DNA of 64,000 nucleotides from Cyrtodaria siliqua. Taxonomy: Eukaryota; Mollusca; Bivalvia; Adapedonta; Hiatellidae. Positions 44,583 through 54,792 of the stretch are shown piece by piece. Numbering within the stretch: the stretch's first letter is position 1; each line of letters opens with the position of its first letter. Both the position numbers and the translations under genes were made by a program. The notes beneath the pieces are model-generated. The model searched no databases, was not told where the DNA came from, and worked only from the letters and a program-made list of their open reading frames with translations. The stretch spans positions 1-64,000 of the forward strand of contig JAWPHD010006748.1 of NCBI GenBank assembly GCA_037043455.1. The letters are read 5' to 3'.

Positions 44583-45024
44583 TATGAGCCGCAACACACT
44601 AAAACGTCCCTTCGCCTTCGGACGTTTAGACGACAACGTCATAAAGTAACAATTTATGACATCAGCCGGTAATTAATTAATTACTAATCAAAATTCTCGT
44701 CACTTCCGTGTTTTACGTAATTATTATATCATAGGGAATGTTTTCTTAATATAAGTAGTTGATGCTATAGAAAATGGTAATTGTTTATGTTTTTTGTTGT
44801 TATTTAATCAACGACGTCGTCCAAGATGCCGACATCAACGTCAAAATTAACGGTTAATAATACAATCTTTAATATTAAAATTGAGATAAAATCATTTTTA
44901 ATTAAGATATCAACATAAAATAAAGAGATTTTTAAAGAGAAAATCACCGTGTTTCATAAACGTCAACAAATATAAAAAGTCAAAATTTTGTCTGAAGGGA
45001 CGTTTTCGCGTGTTGCGGCTCATA
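44583..45024. mobile_element. Inner inverted-repeat element nested in the TAA-flanked element
   Basis: 'tatgagccgcaacacactaa' plus 'aacgtcccttc' at the left is matched by the complement of 'gaagggacgttttcgcgtgt' plus 'tgcggctcata' at the right, enclosing 442 bp of AT-rich sequence. Either a second transposon or part of the outer element's structure. Confidence 0.75.
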
Positions 45025-45330
45025 TACGTCAACAGAAATGAATAAGAACATTTCCTGTATACCTTTAAATATCTTAGACAGGTCTGGGGATATTACCCCA
45101 ACCCAATCACACATGTCTTGGACAGAAAAATGTGATTTAAACGCTTCCATTTTTTTCAAAATTTCCGCCATTTTGTTAATACAAATGGTTTGTCTAAATC
45201 CCGGGTACCGAGTCGTAAAATCCGGCCAGTCTATTTCCCGGGACCCGGAATAATTCGGCGTGTCAAACTCCCGCCTATCGGGGACCGTCTTCTTGTCTAA
45301 AGTCCCCTGTATGCCCGCCGCCCCCCCCCT
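45025..45330 (-). other. Protein-like open segment inside the TAA-flanked element
   Basis: An open frame of 124 codons (45354-44980 on the complement) includes KKMEAFKSHFSVQDMCDWVG and VISPDLSKIFKGIQEMFLFI, which have ordinary protein composition, unlike repeat-derived frames. It runs out into the inner inverted repeat. I do not recognise a family. Possibly a captured exon or a remnant of an element protein. Confidence 0.3.
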
Positions 45331-45439
45331 GGGGCAAAATATTGATAGGTGCATAACTGCTCATAAAGATCAGTTTTGAGACTTTATCTAACCTACACGA
45401 GTTATATTCATCTTGAAAGTGATCTGTATGCGGCTTTTC

Positions 45440-45860
45440 TCATATCCTGTTTGGTTTTTATCTTCACTCAGATTCTCCGATGCCCATACAGAATATATTA
45501 CGTTACAATTCTTTTCTTTACTCAGAACTTGATGCCTATACATAATACAACGCGTTAGGTTTAATCTTCACTCTGATTTTTTTAGGGTTATGCATTATAT
45601 ATCGTGTTACAGTTCCTATAGTCACTCAGAACTTATAATGCATATACATAATATATATTGTTAGAGTTTCTAAATTCACTCAGAACGTTTAATGCTTATA
45701 TATATATATATTAGTTCTTATCTTCACTCTGATAAATATCGTGTTAGTTCTTAATTTCACTCAGATCGTGTGATGCCTATGCATAATATATCGTTACTGT
45801 TCGAATCTTCTCACAGATTATGTACTGACTATACATAATGTATCGTGTTTGATGATGTTA
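45440..45860. repeat. Degenerate tandem repeat, about 75-bp unit
   Basis: 'ttcactcaga', 'tgcctatacataatatat' and 'cgtgttacagttc' recur about five times. Confidence 0.7.
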
Positions 45861-46960
45861 TTAATTAATTACATGTGTTAATAAAATACATGTTATGGGG
45901 CGTTTAAGGACCCTTTTAACAATTTGAAATTGATGTTTTTATTTTTGCATAAAAGATTGGTAATTTCCCTTTAACCTGGGTTCCGAGAAGCTAGGAAGGT
46001 ACAAAACATTTGTCAAATGGTACTAGCAATAATCATATTTGATATATCCCGCTGTCATTCAGGTAAGATTCCTCGTTTGTCACAACAAATACAGTACTTT
46101 TGATAATATCTCCGAAAAAATACCGTTTACTTTTTAAATCTGTGTTATCTAAAGATGTAATAATACAGCTGGTGTTATAGGAAAGCATCCTGTCTGCTGT
46201 TTTGTTGACATTGAAAAGGGTAACTTTTTGGGCACATTTTCTTTCTTTTTTTATTATTATTATACTGAAACAACTGCATTTCCAATTTATTCCCATACAC
46301 TTAATTGTGGAATTTACCCAAAGTAACTACTTGCAATTGGGCCCGATCAGTTCTTGGGCGAAAATTTAGCATTTTACATGCCCTGGAGTTCTCGATATAC
46401 TAGCTCCTATAGGAAGTACCCTTTTCAAAATAGCCACGTGCTATATGACATGCATTGTAGGCACTACATCAAAATATTGTGTTATTGTAAACAATGTATT
46501 ATATAACTTCAATATTGTATACGTTATAGTGTATATGTAATGTTGTATAACAAGGTTTTATACTAGAGTTTTGTTATAATATTGTTTTGTTTTTATATCT
46601 ACTGTTGAATTTGTACTATATATGTGTCTGCACATTTTAACAACCCCCAATTCATCATCAGTTTTGTTAAAACAAGAAAATACAGTACATTGTAAAAAAT
46701 ACTCCACAGTAATCAAATGTGTAACACAATGAGGCAACATAGACACGACAGAAATAAGCAAATCAATATGAAACATGTGGAACTATACTTGCAAAACGAT
46801 ATATAACTAAGGAGACGTGCATACCTACCAAGTTTCTCCACTAAGCTACCAAGTGTTCAGTCATATATACCTGCAGTGTATATCTACCAGATCTTTTCGC
46901 CATGAAAACCTACCAAGTGTTCCTCTTTGGAGAAAGGACCATTTCGGGGGAGCAATATAG
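45861..46960. other. Intergenic stretch without recognised features
   Basis: AT-rich. Short frames on the - strand (46033-46296, 46558-46776) show no domain. Confidence 0.4.
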
Positions 46961-46969
46961 TCGCCGTTT

Positions 46970-47500
46970 TGTCCATTTGTCCGGCCAGCTTTTCTTGTCC
47001 AGAGAAAACTATATAGGGGACTGTAATGAAACTCCACACAGTGATAGAGGTCAATGAAAGAACCACAACTCTTTCTTTATTCAAATAAGAGTTATTGCCC
47101 TTTGTAATTGTATTTTTATAATTCTTTTCCGGAGCATAAGTTGAAAACTACCGTAATGGGACTGGAATGAAGCTTCACACACTGATAGAAAATGCAGAGT
47201 ACATGAAACATAACTATCTTCTTTCGAATTACAGTTATTGCACTTTGTAATTTTGTATTTTTATTTAAAAACTAATAAAGGGGCTAGAATGAAACTTTAC
47301 ACAATGATTGAGGGCAATGAGAGGAAATACAATCATCATAACTATATCTTCAAATTGGAGTTATTGTCCTTTGTACTTGTATACTTATAATTCTTGTTTG
47401 GAGCATTTCTTGAAAACTACTAATTCGACTGGACTTCACACAATGATAAACTATCTTCAATCAGATTAGAGTTATTGCCCTTTGTTAACTTTATACAATG
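46970..47500. repeat. About 120-bp dispersed repeat in tandem, four copies
   Basis: 'gttattgccctttgtaattg', 'tatttttataattctt' and 'ggagcata..ttgaaaacta' recur near 47090, 47230, 47350 and 47470. Confidence 0.8.
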
Positions 47501-47689
47501 GAAGAGGACAATGTGGGGAGTGCAGAGCACAATAACCATAACTCACATAAACTTTAGTAAATAAAGAATTAACACTCTTTATACACTAACATGTATGTAA
47601 CATGTTTATTATTCGACATATCTTGTCTGACATGTAATGGATCTCTGTTCTTCTTTTAATTGGTAGGCAACATGTTATTGCGGTCTAAG

Positions 47690-48330
47690 AATATCATAAA
47701 CGTACTCATAGATCTATACTTACGGTCAATGAAAACGCACCATTAACTCCATATGTTTATGCTATTGGATTATTTCAAATTACGTACACACAGATCTATA
47801 CTTACGGTCAATGAAAACGCACCATTAACTCCATATGTTTATGCTATTGGATTATTCAAAATTACGTACACACAGATCTATACTGACGGTCAATGAAAAC
47901 GCACCATTAACTCAACAAGTTTATGCTATTGGATTATATGTTTATGCTGTTGGATTATTTCAAATTACGTACACACAGATCTATACTGACGGTCAATGAA
48001 AACGCACCATTAACTCAACAAGTTTATTCTATTGGATTATATGTTTATGCTGTTGGATTATTTCAAATTACGTACACACAGATCTATACTGACGGTCAAT
48101 GAAAACGCACCATTAACTCAACATGTTTATTGGATACGTACACACAGATCTATACTGACGGTCAATGAAAACGCACCATTAACTCAACATGTATATGCTA
48201 TTGGATTATATGTTTATGCTGTTGGATTATTCCAAATTACGTACACACAGATCTATACTGACGGTCAACGAAAACGCACCATTAACTCAACATGTTTATG
48301 CCATTGGATTATTCTTAAAATATTTGGAAT
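47690..48330. repeat. Minisatellite with about 80- to 110-bp units, seven copies
   Basis: 'tacgtacacacagatctata' plus 'ctgacggtcaatgaaaacgc' plus 'accattaactcaacatg' recurs seven times. Length variation comes from a repeated 'tatgctgttggattat' module. Confidence 0.93.
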
Positions 48331-50040
48331 ATAACTGCTAAACCAATATCGTCTATTTTGTAAGTATTCAATCGGGATACCTAACTTGTCTCACGTGTTT
48401 ATTGGTAGGCTTTTGTGACAAGAACTTATGCAGTTATTTACCTTGTCATTTAACATGGTTTACAATGGTTAATCATTAAAAGAAAACTGTTTCACTAAAT
48501 TTCAAGTGGCATTAATCTGTCTTGAAATAAATTCCATTTGGTTTTACTGGCCTTTTTATTGTTTGACGTCCGACAGTATTATGACATGAATGTTTTTGAT
48601 AAAATGATTTCTTTGTGCGATATAACTGAAGAAAACCAGAAATGCACGTGCATTTCAATTTCATAACACCAACGTGGAATGCAATAAACCCAGATATGCA
48701 CGTAAATTTTTTTAAATGTCGACTAGTTATATAGATTTTATCATGTTGTCCAAAATGCCTCAAACTCTAGCTTTTAAAAGGATTTTTTTTGTTGTGAGTT
48801 TTCATTGACCGTGAGTATACGTACGTTTATTATTTCTTTACATCATCCCTTTCTAATACTTCAATCACACAAAAGCATCATCTTCGGAGAGCATCCATCG
48901 GTTCTATGGAACTACTTAAGTTTTAATAGTAATTTATTTTTAAACTTGTTTAGCGCTTAAATTAACTCAATTCTAAACATTTTCTTTTTGTGGGCCAATT
49001 TGCCCGTTTTTGTGGCAAGCTTTCTTGGTAGGTATCAGCATCACGTTCTTCAACTGTATTAAACAAAATCAGCATAAATACTAAAATCATTTATTAAATT
49101 TCTATGGGTGAAAGATCTGGATTTCTCAGTGAAAGAATATTCATAATCGTTAAATATTAATAACTAGCTTCCAACACAAAAATAACTGTGACGTTGAGTC
49201 ATATGTCAATAAAAGGTTGCTGACGTCGACGCCATCCGCAGATAATGTTCAATAAGCGAATATTTCGGTTACAGTCTTATATAAATTGATTTAAAATGTA
49301 ATAGGTAGATTATTTAACTGCTGGGTTCGATTATAGTGAAGTCCTTCATTCGATGGTAGGTGTTTTTTTCTCTCTCGCATTCGTTCGTTTGTGAAAAGCA
49401 CAACACGCCTACCATCTCATGAAGGATTTGGAGCACAATATCCCTTTTTATAGTGCAACAAAAAAAGTAGCATACCATCACATTCTGTTCACTTGTGACG
49501 TTGATCAATACAATCTGTTTAAGGATTACGCCCCCTTTTGTGTAATCCCTTTGAGATTGCATTTGAAAAAGATAAAAATTAAAACTCAAATAATCTTGAA
49601 TATTTTTACACGAAACTTTCAGTTTAATATGTTTACACATTTATCTAGGCAGTGTTACCCTTGAATTATAAATACATGCTGGATAAATATGTGAAGTAGT
49701 CAATACTTACATGACCTTGAGTATGTTATAAGCTGAGTATGGATCAATACACAATTATTTCAAGTTTTTATTTATTATTATAGTATAGCACTGTCGGGAT
49801 AAGATGTTTACTTAAACTGTAAGTTACATGTAAAAAATATTCAGGACTATTTGAGTTCTAATTATTTTCTTTTGTTAATGCACTTTCAATGGGATTACTC
49901 AACAGGGGACATATGCCTTAATTGTTTTCCACACCTTTCATGTTTAACAAGCTGGTAACAACTGAAAGTTAATCAAGTGCATTCACTACACCTATACCAG
50001 CACATGTCGTATTCAAACATAAAATACCTCAGCAATATAC
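48331..50040. other. Intergenic stretch with one hairpin
   Basis: Mostly unrecognised AT-rich sequence. At 49345-49428, 'tccttcattcgatggtaggt' pairs with 'cgcctaccatctcatgaagg', a foldback with arms of about 22 bp and a loop of about 40. No gene supported. Confidence 0.5.
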
Positions 50041-50044
50041 CCGT

Positions 50045-52740
50045 GTTAACTCGGCATGTACATTGTGTTACATTTATGTCGTGTTACATGTCTGCATATC
50101 CAGTGTATACACAGTGTGTTACATTTATGTCAGCATAATGTATGTGGTGTTACAACATGACATAGCATTACATTATGTTGTGTTACAACTCTGCATATCC
50201 AGTGTATTACAGTTGTTGTGTTACAACTCTGCATATCCAGTGTACACAGTGCGTTACATTTATGTTGTGTTGCAACTCGGCATATCCAGAGTACACAGTG
50301 TGTTACATTTATGCAGTGTTACAAACTCGGCATATCCAGTGTACACAGTGTGTTACATCTCAGCATATCAATGGTATTACAGTTGTTTTGTTACAACTCG
50401 GCATATCCAGTGTACACAACAGTGTGTTACATGTATGTAGTGTTACAGCTCAGCATATCCAGTGTACACAGTGCGTTACATTTATGTTCTGTAACAACTC
50501 ACCATATCCAGTGTACACAGTATGTTACATGTATGTTGTGTTACAACTTGGCATATACAGTGTGTTACATTTACGTTGTGTAACAACTCAGCATATCAGT
50601 GTACAGTGTTACATTTATGTTGCATTACAACTCACCATATCCAGTGTACACAGTGTGTTACATTGTGTTACAACTTGGCATATACAGTGTACACAGTGTG
50701 TTACATTTATGTTGTGTTACAAACTCAGCATATCCAGTGTACACAGTGTGTTACATTTATGTTATGTTACAACTCGGCATATCCAGTGTGTTACATTTAT
50801 GTAATGTTACAACTCACCATATCCAGTGTACACAGTGTGTTACATGTGTGTTGTATTACAACTTGCCATATGCAGTGTACACAGTGTGTTACATTTATGT
50901 TGTGTTACAACTCAGCATATCCAGTGTACACAGTGTGTTACATTTATGTTGTGTTACAACTTGGCATATCCAGTGTACAGTGTGTAACATTTATGTTGTG
51001 TTACAACTTGGCATATACAGTGTACACATTGTGTTACAATCAGCCTATCCAGTGTACAGTGTTACATTTATGTAGTGTTACAACTCACCATATCCAGTGT
51101 ACACAGTCTGTTACATGTATGTTGTGTTACAACTTGGCATATATAGTGAACACAGTGTGTTACATTTATGTTGTGTTACAACTCAGCATATCCAGTGTAA
51201 ACAGTGTGTTACATTTATGTTGCGTTACAACTCGGCAAATCCAGTGTACACAGTGTTACATTTATGTAGTGTTACAACTAGGCATATCGAGCGTACACTG
51301 TTACATTTATGTTGTGTTACAACTCAGCATATCAAGTGTACTCAGTGTTACATTTATGTTGTGTTACAAACTCACCATACCCAGTGTACACAGTGTGTTA
51401 CATGTATGTTGTTTACAACTTGGCATATACAGTGTGTTACATTTACGTTGTGTAACAACTCAGCATATCAGTGTACAGTGTTACATTACAACTCACTATA
51501 TCCAGTGTGTTACATGTATATTGTGTTACAACTTGGCATATACAGTGTACACAGTGTTACATTTATGTTGTGCAACAACTCAGCATATCCAGTGTACACA
51601 ATGTGTTACATTTATGTAGCATTACAACTCACCATATCTAGTGTACACAATGTGTTACATTTATGTTGTGTTACAACTTGGCATATACAGTGTACAGTGT
51701 TTTACATTCATGTTGTGTTACAACTCAGCATATCCAGTGTACACTGTTACATTTATGTTGTTACAACTTGGCATATCCAGTGTACAGTGTGTAACATTTA
51801 TGTTGTGTTACAACTTGGCATATACAGTGTACACATTGTGTTACATTTATATTGTGTTACAACTCAGCATATCCAGTGTACACAGTGTTACATTTATGTA
51901 GTGTTACAACTCGGCATATCCAGCGTAAAGTGTTACATTTATGTTGTGTTACAAACTCAGCATATCCAGTGTACACAGTGCGTTACATTTATGTTGTGTT
52001 ACAACTCAGCATATCCAGTGTACACAGTGGGTTACATTTATGTAGTGTTACAACTCAGCATATCCAGTGTGTTACATTTATGTAGTGTTACAACTCAGCA
52101 TATCCAGTGTAAACTGTGTTACATGTATGTAGTGTTATGACTCGGCATATCCAATGAACACAGTGTGTTACATTTAGGTAATGTAACAACTCAGAATATC
52201 CAGTGTATTAAAGTTGTTATGTTACAACTTGGCATATCCAGTGTAGTGTTACATTTATGTAGTGCTATGACTCGGCATATCCAATGTACACAGTGTGTTA
52301 CATTTAGGTAATGTAACAACTCAGAATTTCCAGTGTATTAAAGTTGTTATGTTACAACTCGGCATATCCAGTGTACACAGTGTGTTACATGTATGTTGTG
52401 TTACAACTCATCATATCCAGTGTTTTACATTTATGTTGTGTTACAACTCAGCATATCCAGTGTACACAGTGCATTACAAGTTGTGTTACAACTCGGCATA
52501 ACCAGTGTACAGTGTGTTACATTTATGTAGTGTTGCAACTCAGCATATCCAGTACACACAGTGCATTACATTTATGTAGTGTTGCAACTCAGCATACATA
52601 TCCAGTGTACACAGTGTGTTACATTTATGTTGTGTTACAACTCGGCATCCAGTGTATATACACAGCATATACATTGTGTTACAAAAAAGCATATCTGCAT
52701 ATATCTTGTGTTACAGAACAGCATATACATTTGGTTAGAT
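50045..52740. repeat. 2.7-kb minisatellite of 49-bp units, about 50 copies
   Basis: The unit reads 'acaactcagcatatccagtg', 'tacacagtgtgttacattta' and 'tgttgtgtt'. Short deletions (loss of 'acacagt') and insertions are common. The unit has no stop in some frames and 49 is not a multiple of three, so several overlapping open frames up to 365 codons arise on the + strand. No evidence of translation. Confidence 0.95.
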
Positions 52741-53424
52741 CTTGGCATACACAATTCATAAATGTGAGCCAGTTTAAATGTCAGCCTTTTACCTACTTGC
52801 AGTTTTTGTAAACGAGCACGTTTTTTTAAACATAAATAGTTTTTGTTGTTGCTAGAAGATAGTCTACATTAACACTACTGAAAAATAAACCACTTCTAAA
52901 AATACATTAATATGCGGATGGTATATATTAACACATACAAGTGCACACGTTAAATATAATGAGTAGAGTTTTACGATTTGTTAGTCGACTAAAATACTGT
53001 TGTCAATATGTTGTCATTTGTAATTTATATATGGGTGTATTATGTATTTAGATAGAAATAAAAAATAGACAAAAACACAGGTTTTAATTTATCATTTATT
53101 CTCCATCCATAATTACATTATTCAACAGAATTATACAGAAACGTGTCCACAGTAACAGAAACGTGTCCACAAGATGCTGTCTGCTGTATTACACAAACTT
53201 GAAACATGTCCATGAACATAAAATGCTCTCTACAGCATTTATTACATTAGGCAACAGCCAGGTGACCAAAAATGTTGAAGCAAAAGCTGCCATATCGCCC
53301 ATTATGTATACATTCATTTTTTTATTATAAGATTGAAACTTTTTTGATGCCAGCTGACAATCTTTCCACTATTGCAATGTGTATTTTATCCAATATAATG
53401 TACAATAATCTTCAAGACTATCAA
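52741..53424. other. Intergenic stretch without recognised features
   Basis: AT-rich sequence; 'cagaaacgtgtccaca' occurs twice near 53136-53172. Confidence 0.4.
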
Positions 53425-53605
53425 TTCGCCGAATAATGGCAAAATTAACACTACAAAACCATTTATTAAAACTCTATCCAGGTGTTTAGGTCATATAATA
53501 ATGTCTATTTACTGATTAAAAGTATAGGTTTATTCATGTGTTCTTAAAATGAACTCTTAATTTGACGCTCCAGTTCTGGGGTTTGGCCTGGCTGGTTAAA
53601 ATGTC
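53425..53605. repeat. Dispersed repeat B, copy 1 (inverted relative to copy 2)
   Basis: The complement contains 'accagccaggccaaacccca', 'actggagcgtcaaatta', 'aacctatacttttaat' and 'cctaaacacctggatagagt', matching 59640-59865 in order. Confidence 0.85.
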
Positions 53606-53877
53606 TACAGAGTTTGGATTCTCAAAATATGTAATATATATATATATATATATACACATATATTTGCAAAATGCAAAATTTGGCTGTTGTTGGCCGGATA
53701 GCTACTTTCAATAATTAGGAAAAGGGACACTTGGGACAGCAAGGCAAAATCATATTTGGTCCCAAGCAAGTGTTTTTACCCTTGTTGAAATATGAAGCAA
53801 AAGGTGATTATTTTCCATTTTCAGTTTTCCAAAAAAATAATTGCAGGTCATGTTTAACAGTGAAAACTAGTAGATTT

Positions 53878-54111
53878 GGCCTGGAATTCACCAACCATTC
53901 TTGAAACTTTTCTTATACTTGAACTCAAGTACTCAAATTTCTTTCACAAATATTTCCATGACCTTCAAAAATAAACAATCCTATGAAGTTGCAATTGATT
54001 AGTTTTATCATATTTATAAATAGCAGCTTGTTGAATTTTAAGAAATATTAGTGATTGAAATTTGCATACTTGGGCTTAAGTCTAAGATGCATGGTTGTTG
54101 AATTCAAGGCC
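53878..54111. mobile_element. Foldback element 1 downstream of RFC5
   Basis: Arms of about 80 bp: left 'ggcctggaattcaccaacca'..'actcaagtactcaaattt', right the complement of the same pattern ending 'gaattcaaggcc'. Length 234 bp, non-coding. Confidence 0.85.
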
Positions 54112-54230
54112 TGATGTTTATAAGTGCCTGATATTGCATATTTTGAGGTCTAAGCCCGTAGGGCGACTGACACAACTTTATCTATATGTATAGTTACAAT
54201 AATAGTCTCGCACTTGGCTGTCGGTATACT

Positions 54231-54483
54231 GGCCTTGATTCACCAACCATTTTTGAGAATATTCTGGGACTTAAGCCAAAGTATGTAAATTTCAATCACA
54301 AATATTTCTCCAAGTTGTATGAATGTTCATAACAAGCTGCCATGTATACATATGATTAATACTAATAAATAGCAACTTCATACGTTTGTTTATCTTTAAA
54401 AGCCATGGGAATATTTATGACAGAAATTTGAGTACTTGAGCTCAAGTCTAAGAATAGTTTGAATGGTTGGTGAATTCCAGGCC
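54231..54483. mobile_element. Foldback element 2 downstream of RFC5
   Basis: Same family as the 53.88-kb element: 'ggccttgattcaccaacca' at the left, complement of 'tggttggtgaattccaggcc' at the right, 253 bp in all. It ends 210 bp from the RFC5 stop codon. Confidence 0.85.
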
Positions 54484-54635
54484 TGATATTTATTACTAGT
54501 GTAACGAATATAGTAATGAAGTATGAGCACCCCAGATTATTGTCTAGTATTTGTTGATTCTTCTCTTTTAGCCTGTACTGACCAAATTTGGCAGCTTAAA
54601 CACTCAATATCTTTCAAAAAACTGTTATATTCTTG

Positions 54636-54641
54636 TTTATT
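54636..54641 (-). terminator. Candidate RFC5 polyadenylation signal
   Basis: TTTATT on the + strand is AATAAA on the - strand, 52 bases past the RFC5 stop. It would give a very short 3' UTR, so a farther site is possible. Confidence 0.4.
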
Positions 54642-54692
54642 CCTTGTTACAAACAACAAATCAAATGTCTGTTCTAAGCCAGAATTGACCAA

Positions 54693-54792
54693 TCATTTTG
54701 CTTCTTCAACAATCATGTCCCGCGTCACCTGAAATGCGGCTATAAGAGAGCTCAACTGTATCTTTTCACTGGTGCCGAATGCAAGTCTATAT
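54693..54792 (-). CDS. RFC5: RFC5 last exon (stop TGA)
   Basis: Complement of 54792-54693. Completes a split Glu codon, then encodes YRLAFGTSEKIQLSSL, IAAFQVTRDMIVEEAK and the stop at 54695-54693. Acceptor 'catatttcag' lies at 54793 and above. Confidence 0.95.

Larger units (their letters stand above)
43420..45353. mobile_element. 1.93-kb TAA-flanked inverted-repeat element (PIF/Harbinger-like)
   Basis: The left end 'tgcacctatcaatattttgc' is matched by its complement at the right end. Similarity continues through 'cccaggggggggg', 'cggcgggca' and 'ttagacaa' for about 60 bp. TAA stands at 43417-43419 and 45354-45356, the 3-bp TWA target size of PIF/Harbinger elements. No Harbinger nuclease or Myb gene is visible, so it is non-autonomous or another superfamily. 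Confidence 0.8.

Noticed and set aside
43420..45353. Naming the element firmly as PIF/Harbinger
   Set aside because: The TAA target and inverted repeats fit, but no transposase or Myb-like gene is visible.
50175..52140. Frames of 209 to 365 codons as repeat proteins
   Set aside because: Fully inside a 49-bp minisatellite whose unit length rotates the frame; no supporting signal.
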